From contig DBCS01000009.1 in the NCBI GenBank assembly GCA_002293185.1, forward strand, positions 124,001 through 188,000: a stretch of DNA of 64,000 nt. The letters run 5' to 3'. Positions 8,913 to 15,354 of the stretch are shown piece after piece. The notes under the pieces are model-generated. The model was not told the DNA's origin. It did not search any database and saw nothing but the letters and a program-made list of their open reading frames with translations. A program made the translations under genes and the position numbers. The first letter of the stretch is position 1. Each line of letters begins with the position of its first letter. Source of the stretch: Flavobacteriales bacterium UBA952. GTDB taxonomy: Bacteria > Bacteroidota > Bacteroidia > Flavobacteriales_D > Crocinitomicaceae.

Positions 8913-8956
8913 CAGAAAATTTACCAAAAAGGGATTTAAAAATTCCAGGAAAAAAA

Positions 8957-9292
8957 TTAGGAAATTGGGTCACCCTCGTTTTCTTTGTCCTTTTTCACCT
9001 CGGTGAATACTTGGTCGAAATCAGATAGGTTATTTTCAATCTCCTGAATTGTATTCAGAATAAAGTTGTGAATGTGAGTCTTCGTTGCTCGCAGTGTTAT
9101 TAGGTATTCATCATTTTCATTGAATTCCAACTTATTTAGAATTTTTTCGGCTTTATCAATCGCCTTGGGTGAGGGTATGTGGTTTAACTGGTATAAGTAC
9201 CAACTATCAATTTGATATGGCCCCGGTTCATCGTAAGCCCTCTTAATGTACTCAGCAAGCTCGTTGTTCGAGAGGTTATCTATTTTTTTCAT
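8957..9292 (-). CDS. hypothetical protein, third gene of the RHH operon
   Basis: 111 residues, acidic and mostly helical in appearance (SNNELAEYIKRAY, then PKAIDKAEKILNKLEF, ending in a charged tail). I do not recognise a family. Its start overlaps the end of the ribbon-helix-helix gene by 17 bases, so translation is probably coupled. Together with the upstream genes it forms a compact leftward operon, opposite to the rest of the island. Confidence 0.7.
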   Translation of the reverse strand: MKKIDNLSNNELAEYIKRAYDEPGPYQIDSWYLYQLNHIPSPKAIDKAEKILNKLEFNENDEYLITLRATKTHIHNFILNTIQEIENNLSDFDQVFTEVKKDKENEGDPIS

Positions 9293-9425
9293 TGCTAATT
9301 TGTTGTTCGATTGCTTCGCGGATTATGACACTTTTTGATTTCTTTTCCTTTATTGTCGCGGCAACTATATGTTTTAATTGCGACTCAGTAATTCTTAGGA
9401 TTACGGTTTTTCTCAGTTTTGCCAT
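9276..9425 (-). CDS. small ribbon-helix-helix (CopG-like) DNA-binding protein
   Basis: 49 residues, starting MAKLRKTVILRITESQ. The order is short beta strand (KTVILRI), helix (TESQLKHIVAATI), turn (KEKKSKS) and helix (VIIREAIEQQI), the classic RHH layout of CopG/Arc/MobC-type proteins. ATG follows directly on the stop of the 93-residue gene, and the 3' end overlaps the next gene by 17 bases. A role as autorepressor of this operon, as an antitoxin or as an accessory DNA-binding protein would fit; I cannot choose between them. Confidence 0.75.
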   Translation of the reverse strand: MAKLRKTVILRITESQLKHIVAATIKEKKSKSVIIREAIEQQISNEKNR

Positions 9426-9707
9426 TTAAATGTTGTTTTTCGATTGTCGTTTATTCTCTTGCTCAAGGATGATTCTTCTCATGTGAATACAGAATGACTT
9501 AAAACTTGAAATCTTCATAATAAGTTCAATCAATCCCTCGTCGTCGTCGGCATCAAGATGAACAGTTTCCATAAACTCGTTGGCAAGAGCAACTTCTTCT
9601 GTTGTAAAATCTATGGGAGTTTCGAAGAGGTCCTCCAGATTTACAGTAATCCGTGACCAGTCATCTATCGGAAAATTCGGATGATTGGTAATTCCAATTC
9701 TTTTCAT
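9426..9707 (-). CDS. hypothetical acidic protein, first gene of the RHH operon
   Basis: 93 residues with an acidic middle (HLDADDDEG) and a C-terminal basic helix (RRIILEQENKRQSKNN). No recognisable family. It ends exactly where the RHH gene begins. The upstream region carries a 12-base inverted repeat (9745-9756 and 9803-9814) that could be the operator. Confidence 0.65.
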   Translation of the reverse strand: MKRIGITNHPNFPIDDWSRITVNLEDLFETPIDFTTEEVALANEFMETVHLDADDDEGLIELIMKISSFKSFCIHMRRIILEQENKRQSKNNI

Positions 9708-9744
9708 ATACTGTTCTTTACTGTATAAATATGTGGTGAAGAAG

Positions 9745-9814
9745 AAAAAGTATTACAACCCTTTTTAGTGTCAATTTTATTTCTTATATTTTATCAATAG
9801 ATGTAATACTTTTT
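9745..9814. promoter_or_regulatory. 12-base inverted repeat upstream of the RHH operon
   Basis: AAAAAGTATTAC (9745-9756) and GTAATACTTTTT (9803-9814) are perfect inverted copies with 46 bases between. A further AAGTATT lies at 9825-9831. The position just upstream of a gene set encoding a small DNA-binding protein suggests operator sites (inference). Confidence 0.45.
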
Positions 9815-9850
9815 GGCAATACCGAAGTATTTATATTGAAACATGATAAA

Positions 9851-10087
9851 TGGAGCGGGAATTACTACGGTGGCGTTTATCAGAAGGTGGATAACCACGG
9901 GACGGGGTTTAAAGTCCAACGCCAGCACAAAGTCGAAAGGTGAAACCCCAGGGTGAGTGAGCACTCTGAAGTTGTCGACAAGTCGAGTATTCACTGAAAC
10001 TCGTCCGAATCTCAACCTAACATAAGGTGAGATGGAGTGTCACCCATCAATGATGAAAAGTTGATGGAGGACACTTCGCACGCTCCA
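9851..10087 (+). ncRNA. putative large structured non-coding RNA, class unknown
   Basis: No credible ORF, but dense base-pairing. The closing stem is TGGAGCG (9851-9857) with CGCTCCA (10081-10087). Inside: TGGCGTT (9871) with AACGCCA (9918); hairpin GTGG-ATAA-CCAC (9887-9898); GGAC (9900) with GTCC (9914), whose loop GGGGTTT (9904-9910) can pair with AAACCCC (9943-9949) as a 7-bp pseudoknot; CGAGT/ACTCG (9984, 9999); ATCTCAACC (10008) with GGTGAGAT (10026, one bulge); and a long hairpin AGTGTC...CCATCAA/TTGATGG...GACACT (10036-10075). It does not match tmRNA, RNase P, 6S or any riboswitch I know. The strand is a guess, since helices read on both strands. The region is also visibly GC-richer than its AT-rich surroundings. 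Confidence 0.6.
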
Positions 10088-10107
10088 ACTCACCAACATA
10101 GATTAAT

Positions 10108-10290
10108 ACTAGTATCAACCAGAGCACTAGTAACTAGATAAAGCAAAATACTAGAAGCACTAGAAATAAATAAAACTAGTACTAGTGCAATTAAAATCTT
10201 ATTAATAGCAGTAATAATACTAGTACCCCAGACCTTAATTATTATTGTATCTCTACAATCATCAATGTTCATTATTGACTAGAATCTAGT
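10108..10290. repeat. cluster of ten ACTAG(T) motifs
   Basis: ACTAGT occurs at 10108, 10126, 10175, 10181 and 10219; ACTAG at 10133, 10150, 10159 and 10278; CTAGT at 10286. Ten copies in 183 bases is far above chance for a motif containing CTAG. Spacing is irregular, unlike classical iterons. It lies between the folded RNA and the gene at 10420. Possible uses are a binding region for the ParB-like proteins, a replication or segregation site, or methylation targets. The rest up to 10419 is AT-rich with nothing else recognisable. Confidence 0.6.
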
Positions 10291-10419
10291 TTGGTTAGAA
10301 ATTAACCAAATCAAATAGATTGATAATCAGCAACATAAAAATTATTTTACAAATTATGGCAATGTTGTTTGGTAATGTGAAATCTTGTTCTCATCTTTGT
10401 ACCAGAATTCAATTTGAAT

Positions 10420-10965
10420 ATGAGCACCACCGCAATAACCATAGGTTCCATCATCAAGGCATACTTCCTCTTCTTGGGGTTCGCCAAAGACCCTTTAAAG
10501 GGGCCATTCGAAGAATGGTTGTTAAAGGATGGATTTAAACCTCAAACCCTAAAGGATGGTTCAAAGAAGGCGTTGTTACTCGAACTGGAGCAATTGAAAA
10601 GTAGGTTTCGTAACAACCTGGTGCACTCCATCCAAACTGAAGATGAATCAGGAAATCCAATGACTCCTTTAAAAACAACTGAACTCATCGCAGCTGCAAT
10701 GATACAAATTGACAAATTGCGCTTGATTATTCAACATGACCTCTCAATAGTGAAAAACCTTCACAAACCCTCTGGTGTCAATTATGTGGTTGCACGAGCG
10801 TACTGGATTGATGACAGAGGTAAGAAATTCCGAAAGTTTGCTAAAAACATCGGTTCAGATGAAAAGGTTATGGAAAAGGGTAAAATCCCAACTTGGAGAT
10901 TGGATGAGGTAGAAAAAGAGATAGATAGAATGATGCTCAACCAATACAGGGAAGAATACCCATAA
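10420..10965 (+). CDS. hypothetical protein of the island
   Basis: 181 residues from the ATG at 10420 (an in-frame TTG at 10414 is less likely). The N-terminus has a short hydrophobic stretch (IGSIIKAYFLFLGFA). The middle is helical and charged (LLLELEQLKSRFRNNLVHSIQ). The C-terminal part (VVARAYWIDDRGKKFRKFAKNIG) resembles a small beta domain followed by a basic helix. I do not recognise a family. It precedes the ParB-methyltransferase gene by 60 bases in the same direction and probably shares its transcript. Confidence 0.7.
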   Translation: MSTTAITIGSIIKAYFLFLGFAKDPLKGPFEEWLLKDGFKPQTLKDGSKKALLLELEQLKSRFRNNLVHSIQTEDESGNPMTPLKTTELIAAAMIQIDKLRLIIQHDLSIVKNLHKPSGVNYVVARAYWIDDRGKKFRKFAKNIGSDEKVMEKGKIPTWRLDEVEKEIDRMMLNQYREEYP

Positions 10966-11025
10966 TTTTTTTGCTAAAAAATTGTGACAATTTCTACAGG
11001 TAATGCTTAAAATAAAAACAACAAT

Positions 11026-12648
11026 ATGAAAAAAGTAAAAATCCAGGACGTTAACATCCACCCGGAACTCAGTAACCTTAGTGTTACGGAAGAACAAATC
11101 AAAACAATGTCATTTCTTTTGGAGGAGTTTGGTTTATTTCAACCAATCTTGGTTACAAGAGTTGGTTCTAACTTCTTTGTTGTCGATGGCATCATTAGGT
11201 TGGAAGCGGCAAAACAACTCAGTTGGGAAGAGATTGGTGTTCAAGAAGTTGATTGGCAACCCATTGATGTAATTGAAAAGCGTTGTATCTCCAATGTTTC
11301 CATCAAAAAATCACATTGGAACCTAGCGATAGAAATCCACATGTTCATGAATACTTTGGTTGGCAAACGTCGCGGTAAGAAGCGTGAGTTGAAAGATTTC
11401 ATCAAGTACTTCAGCAACTGTGATGAATCTAAAATGGATGGCATTATTGGTGATGTATCTCTAATGACGATTAAAGTTTTTGGGTTGTCATATGGGAAAT
11501 CCAAACTAAGAATGTTCAATCGGTTATTCGAAAAACACTTGGATGCATCCCAAGAATTTCTTGACTTGAAACTATTCGAAAAACTTGATGCGGAGGAGAT
11601 TTCAATTAATCGGGCATTCGAAATCATGACCGATTATTTCGAAACCAAATCCAATCAAGGTAAAAACGAATTAACAAAGGTTATCGAGTATTCCAAGAAT
11701 CCAATCAATGGAAATACAAATCACCGCGTTTTTGTGAATTCAAATGAGGATTTATCTTACTTAGAAGATGACAGTATATCTACAATCATTTGTTCACCTC
11801 CATATTTTGGAAAACAAGCCAAGTATTCGGAGGCAGAAAAAAACTTCATAGGGATTCTTCATGGCAATGAAAAAACAGTAGATGAGTACATCAAAAAGGA
11901 GGTAGAAGTTTACCGCGGATTGAAATCCAAATTAAAGAAAGATGGTAGTTTGTTCGTTGTAATCGGTGACGCGTTCCGAGGTAAAGACAACTGCATTCCT
12001 GAACGATTAGTGGTTGCGATGTTACAAGATGGATGGCATCGTCCGTCAAGAATATTGTGGGTAAAATCAAATCAAAAACCTCAAAAAGTATCGGGTCGTC
12101 TTCAACCTGTTGGTGAACATGTCTTGCATTTCACACGGAATGAAAAACACAAATGGAGAGAGTTTTTAAATTGGGTTGATAAACCAGTTAAACTCGGTCG
12201 AACAACAGGTGAAGATTATGTCGATGGTGTAAAACGTCCTGGTTATTATGTTAAAAGACCATATGAACGTTTCCGTACGTTTATTGAGGAGCAAAAGTTC
12301 ATTGGTGTACTGAAACAAAATTGTTTCAATGTGGAAGAAGTGAAAGAGTTTGGCAAACCCAATCACCCTTGTCCACTACCACTGAATCTCGCAATTTTTT
12401 TGACCATGTTAACGACAGATATTTTTGATACGGTGTGTGACATTTATGGAGGCATCGGAACTGTGAGTCACGCAGCAAAGGTTCTTCATCGAAACTCAAT
12501 CAGTATCGACATCGACCCGGTATCCTCAAATTATGCGGTAAATCGAATCGAATCTTGCGACCACCACATTTTCAACAAAGAAGAATTGGAGCAGGTCGAG
12601 GAAATGTTTGTCTCACCAACAAGGAGAAAGGTTAAAACCGCAGCGTAG
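11026..12648 (+). CDS. ParB-like domain fused to a DNA methyltransferase (beta class)
   Basis: 540 residues. The first 95 or so form a ParB/Srx-like N-terminal domain (ILVTRVGSNFFVVDGIIRLEAAKQLSW). A helical middle part follows (about 100-230). The C-terminal methyltransferase has catalytic SPPY at residues 257-260 and the AdoMet-binding motif I around DIYGGIGT near residue 472. Catalytic motif before AdoMet motif is the beta order; SPPY is typical of N4-cytosine enzymes, although some N6-adenine enzymes share it. ParB-methyltransferase fusions are known from phages and integrative elements. Here it may modify island or host DNA or mark specific sites; no partner nuclease lies next to it. Confidence 0.85.
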   Translation: MKKVKIQDVNIHPELSNLSVTEEQIKTMSFLLEEFGLFQPILVTRVGSNFFVVDGIIRLEAAKQLSWEEIGVQEVDWQPIDVIEKRCISNVSIKKSHWNLAIEIHMFMNTLVGKRRGKKRELKDFIKYFSNCDESKMDGIIGDVSLMTIKVFGLSYGKSKLRMFNRLFEKHLDASQEFLDLKLFEKLDAEEISINRAFEIMTDYFETKSNQGKNELTKVIEYSKNPINGNTNHRVFVNSNEDLSYLEDDSISTIICSPPYFGKQAKYSEAEKNFIGILHGNEKTVDEYIKKEVEVYRGLKSKLKKDGSLFVVIGDAFRGKDNCIPERLVVAMLQDGWHRPSRILWVKSNQKPQKVSGRLQPVGEHVLHFTRNEKHKWREFLNWVDKPVKLGRTTGEDYVDGVKRPGYYVKRPYERFRTFIEEQKFIGVLKQNCFNVEEVKEFGKPNHPCPLPLNLAIFLTMLTTDIFDTVCDIYGGIGTVSHAAKVLHRNSISIDIDPVSSNYAVNRIESCDHHIFNKEELEQVEEMFVSPTRRKVKTAA

Positions 12649-12668
12649 TTTTTTGTCGTACAGGGTCA

Positions 12669-12729
12669 CTGGTGGGTTTTTATTCGGATTTTGATAGAAT
12701 TCCTCACAACGGGGTCAATACCCCACCAG
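12669..12729. promoter_or_regulatory. mutually exclusive hairpins upstream of the small ParB-like gene
   Basis: CTGGTGGG (12669-12676) can pair with CCCACCAG (12722-12729) over 45 bases. Alternatively the right arm's CCCC pairs in the local hairpin GGGGT-CAAT-ACCCC just before it. The two structures compete, as in attenuators, but no T-run follows either. This fills most of the gap between the methyltransferase fusion and the next gene. Confidence 0.35.
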
Positions 12730-12804
12730 ATAACCTCAAAACCATCTTAAATGCAATACGGTGGGAATTCACCCTTGTAAGAAGTAATTACAAAAGTTAA
12801 AAAG

Positions 12805-13071
12805 ATGAAAACGTATAACGAAAATGAACCAGTGGCATTCGATGAAATTATAAAAATCAGTGACATTGAACTGCCATCTGACAAACTCATCGATGTTAAC
12901 CTTATCAATTGTGCATTGAGAAGGGAATTTGTAATGGGTATGGTTGTAACGGTAAATGAAAAAAACCAGTTGATTTCCGGGCTTGAATGGCTCATTTTAG
13001 CAACTCAAAGGGGTCATTCTGAAATCAAAGTTAAGAGAAAGGGACCTCTAACAATTAAACCAACTTTCTAA
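12805..13071 (+). CDS. small ParB-like domain protein
   Basis: 88 residues. The core (LINCALRREFVMGMVVTVNEKNQ, then LISGLEWLILATQRGHSEIKV) has the shape of a ParB N-terminal domain: a strand ending in VVTVN, a turn, then 'LI.G..WL.LA...G'. The usual GHHR catalytic-like box is replaced by SGLEW, so CTPase or nuclease activity is doubtful. Its stop codon overlaps the integrase ATG by one base, so the two are translationally coupled. It may act as an accessory or directionality factor for the integrase (inference). Confidence 0.6.
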   Translation: MKTYNENEPVAFDEIIKISDIELPSDKLIDVNLINCALRREFVMGMVVTVNEKNQLISGLEWLILATQRGHSEIKVKRKGPLTIKPTF

Positions 13072-14576
13072 TGGCACATATCAAATTCTATCTAAGGCAA
13101 TGTAGTGACCCGACACTTGGGGTATTGAACCATTGGGTTCTTGAGGGACAAAAAGTACTTCAACGGAAGAGTTATGGAATTAAACTTCCTCTGAGGTATT
13201 GGGATGTTAAAAATGGTCGATTAGGTCGTAAACACCCAGAATACACTCGTATTAACAAAATGATTGACCAAGTAATTGAATCCTTTGATTATCAGGAAAG
13301 CATTGGAGGTTCAGGTGATATTGAAGAGCAATGCGTACTAATGTTATTTCAAAAACTAATTGACATTAAGAAATCAAATGGATTGAGTTCAGGTACAATA
13401 CGGAAGTATCAAACCATCTTAAACAATTTCAAGGAAATCAGCACCAGAGTTTATGGTATGGATAGATTGCCAGTTAAATTCTTCAGGGAGATGGAAACAG
13501 TTCAAACCATAAAGCAAGAACTTCTTAAATCAAGAAGAACTGATATTTCAAAGAGTTTTAAGGCACTAAAAAATTATATGAGTAGACTTACAGAGGTAAT
13601 CAATTATTGGAATGCAACAAGCGGCACACAAAATCCAATTAATACTTTACCACTAATGAAATTCATAGGAAAAGATGAACAAAAGTTAGCGCGTGCGTTA
13701 TCTGAAAAAGAATTAAATCAGTTTATCGATTATCAACCTGATGGTAAACGTGGGGGTAGAGTTGAACTGATTGCCAAGACATTTTTCCTTTTCCAATACT
13801 ACTGTGGTGGCACCAGAATTCATGATGTACTCTTATTAACCAACAAGTCACTCAAAGAGAAAAAAATGGAAGTTCGGGTACGTAAGAATCAGAAGGTTGT
13901 TCACAACCCTATCACCCAAGAACTGGCCAAATGTCTTGAACCTCTATACCCTAAATTGTTTAACACCATTTTCAATGAAACGAAGATGTCCAAAGTCAAA
14001 TTGAAACTAGCAACGGCAATGGAGCTAGCAAAACTCCAACACACAAAGAGTATTTCTTTTTGGAACCTTAGTACGTTGTACGATGTAGAAAGCAAAATCC
14101 AGCAACAGTACCCAGATGAGTTTGAAATCATAAAACCACATCTCGACGATGCCAAAGAAATTTTGGAACAGTATGTCGGAGAAAAGTTCTTTGAGGAGTT
14201 ATCCAAGGGTGAGGAACATTTCATTTTTCCGTATTTGGATTTCAATGACTTCAAAGAAACAGGATTGGATTGGGGGAAATTTGACAAGAACTTGGAAGAC
14301 AAAATTCAACGTGTTCGTGCCAAACATAATGGTGCATTGAGACGAATCTGTTCAAAAATGGGAATTGACCCGGTTAGTGGTCATACCCCTCGTCATACCG
14401 TGGCAAGAACTTTTGTGATGAACGGCGCGGACGATAATGTGATAAAAGACATTTTGGGCCATTCAAGTTTGGCAACCACTCAACACTATCTTACTACTCG
14501 GCATCCACTAAGAAGTCGTGAAGTGGAACTAAGGGAAATGTACAGGCGGTTGAGAAACAAAGAATCTGAGCAGTGA
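13071..14576 (+). CDS. tyrosine-type integrase of the island
   Basis: 501 residues. The N-terminal arm-binding domain (residues 1-65, ending PEYTRINKM) is followed by a SAM-like core-binding domain (about 100-215) and the catalytic domain with R249 (GGTRIHDVLLL), H438-T-P-R441, H464 (LGHSS) and nucleophile Y473. About 190 residues separate the first Arg from the HxxR box, some 80-90 more than in lambda-type enzymes; the extra part is helical and charged (about 290-390). Its last codons (GAG CAG TGA) form the first of the right arm-type repeats. Position at the island end beside the tRNA fragment identifies it as the element's integrase. Confidence 0.93.
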   Translation: MAHIKFYLRQCSDPTLGVLNHWVLEGQKVLQRKSYGIKLPLRYWDVKNGRLGRKHPEYTRINKMIDQVIESFDYQESIGGSGDIEEQCVLMLFQKLIDIKKSNGLSSGTIRKYQTILNNFKEISTRVYGMDRLPVKFFREMETVQTIKQELLKSRRTDISKSFKALKNYMSRLTEVINYWNATSGTQNPINTLPLMKFIGKDEQKLARALSEKELNQFIDYQPDGKRGGRVELIAKTFFLFQYYCGGTRIHDVLLLTNKSLKEKKMEVRVRKNQKVVHNPITQELAKCLEPLYPKLFNTIFNETKMSKVKLKLATAMELAKLQHTKSISFWNLSTLYDVESKIQQQYPDEFEIIKPHLDDAKEILEQYVGEKFFEELSKGEEHFIFPYLDFNDFKETGLDWGKFDKNLEDKIQRVRAKHNGALRRICSKMGIDPVSGHTPRHTVARTFVMNGADDNVIKDILGHSSLATTQHYLTTRHPLRSREVELREMYRRLRNKESEQ

Positions 14577-14588
14577 TTTGGGCAGTGA
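14568..14588 (+). repeat. right arm-type direct repeats, GAGCAGTGA and GGGCAGTGA
   Basis: The two 9-base copies start at 14568 and 14580, the same 12-base offset as the left pair, in the same orientation. A third weaker copy GAGAAGTGA is at 14587-14595. The first copy overlaps the end of the integrase coding sequence, including its stop codon. Confidence 0.6.
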
Positions 14589-14667
14589 GAAGTGATTTTA
14601 CCTCAAAAACTACTCAGTATAAAATGGTTATCTTGTTGATAATCAAAGGTTCAATGTAATGTGATTG

Positions 14668-14718
14668 GAATAAGCGTTTCCTAAACGTTTGATCCAGGTT
14701 CGATTCCTGGCGAGACCA
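14668..14718 (+). pseudogene. 3' half of the split tRNA-Arg(CCU) gene
   Basis: From GAAT on it reads: A, anticodon stem AGCGT/ACGTT around loop TTCCTAA (anticodon CCT), variable TGAT, T-arm CCAGG-TTCGATT-CCTGG, acceptor CGAGACC and discriminator A; no encoded CCA. Upstream of GAAT there is no matching D-arm or 5' acceptor. The perfect partner of CGAGACC is GGTCTCG at 3671-3677. The carbonic anhydrase stop codon begins at the very next base. Confidence 0.75.
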
Positions 14719-15354
14719 CTAAAGATCTAACTTATAGACATCGCTAAGCGTCTCGTTGTCTTTGAGTGTTACTTTCAAGTCGCGGATCATGCCGTCGTGA
14801 ATGGCGTAAACCCATCCGTGTACATGCACCTCTTGCCCGCGCTCCCATGCAGCTTGTACAATAGAGGTTTTACCCAAATCTAAGACTTGTTCAAATACAT
14901 TTAATTCTACAAAGCGGTCAAAACGTGCTGCCTCGTCTGTTATGGCATCTAACTCGGGTCTATGTAAACGGTATACATCTTTGATATGACGAATCCAGTT
15001 ATCAATGAGGCCAACATGCTTATTGGTCATGGCTGTTTGAACACCACCGCAACCGTAATGCCCACAAACAATAATATGCTTGACTTGCAATACATTCACC
15101 GCGTAATCAAGTACCGAAAGCATATTCATGTCAGAATGCACGACCATATTGGCTATATTTCGATGCACGAAAACCTCACCAGGTCCAGCACCAATGATTT
15201 CGTTTGCTGGTACCCGGCTATCGGCACAGCCAATCCAAAGGACCGGTGGTTTTTGACCTCTAGCGAGCTTTTTAAAATAATCAGGATCTTGGGCAAGTTT
15301 ACCTGCAACCCATTTTTTGTTGTTGTCGAGTAATTGGTTATAAAATTTTTCCAT
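14719..15354 (-). CDS. can: beta-class carbonic anhydrase
   Basis: 211 residues. The zinc ligands are visible: C43-A-D45-S-R47 in IGCADSRVPA, then H99-Y-G-C102 in CGHYGCGGV. This is the complete type of beta-carbonic anhydrase, interconverting CO2 and bicarbonate in the cytosol. Its ATG overlaps the stop codon of the SulP transporter gene (TAATG), so the two form a bicarbonate-uptake-plus-hydration pair, a common pairing in bacteria. The start is the only one that gives the normal MEKFYNQLLDNN N-terminus. Confidence 0.95.
   Translation of the reverse strand: MEKFYNQLLDNNKKWVAGKLAQDPDYFKKLARGQKPPVLWIGCADSRVPANEIIGAGPGEVFVHRNIANMVVHSDMNMLSVLDYAVNVLQVKHIIVCGHYGCGGVQTAMTNKHVGLIDNWIRHIKDVYRLHRPELDAITDEAARFDRFVELNVFEQVLDLGKTSIVQAAWERGQEVHVHGWVYAIHDGMIRDLKVTLKDNETLSDVYKLDL

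Larger units (their letters stand above)
3696..14671. mobile_element. 11-kb integrative genomic island inserted in tRNA-Arg(CCU)
   Basis: The borders are inferred from the two halves of one tRNA gene, which share only the four bases GAAT at the junctions. Paired 9-base repeats GAGCAGTGA/GGGCAGTGA with 12-base periodicity lie about 80 bases inside each end (3777-3797 and 14568-14588). A tyrosine integrase sits at the right end, reading outward. Cargo: intact tRNA-Arg(CCU), XRE regulator, type IIG restriction-modification enzyme, a small recombinase, an RHH operon, a folded RNA region, and ParB-like/methyltransferase genes. No relaxase, coupling protein or conjugation gene is visible, so it is not self-transmissible by conjugation on its own. 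Much of it is visibly AT-richer than the flanks. The exact crossover point is uncertain by a few bases. Confidence 0.75.

Noticed and set aside
9794..10015. Minus-strand open frame across the folded RNA region
   Set aside because: The 73-residue translation has no family features, no suitable upstream signal, and its frame runs through all the base-paired segments.
9851..10087. Group I intron, group II intron, tmRNA or known riboswitch
   Set aside because: I found no conserved core words (for example intron domain V, GAGGAAAGUCC of RNase P, or riboswitch signatures) on either strand.
10090..10272. Minus-strand open frame over the ACTAG cluster
   Set aside because: The hydrophobic translation comes from repetitive AT-rich DNA (ACTAGT and TTATTA words) and shows no domain.
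10108..10290. CRISPR array or regular iterons
   Set aside because: The repeat unit is only 5-6 bases and the spacing is irregular; there are no cas genes.
3696..14671. Integrative conjugative element or prophage
   Set aside because: No relaxase, coupling ATPase, tra or T4SS genes, and no capsid, portal, terminase or tail genes are present.
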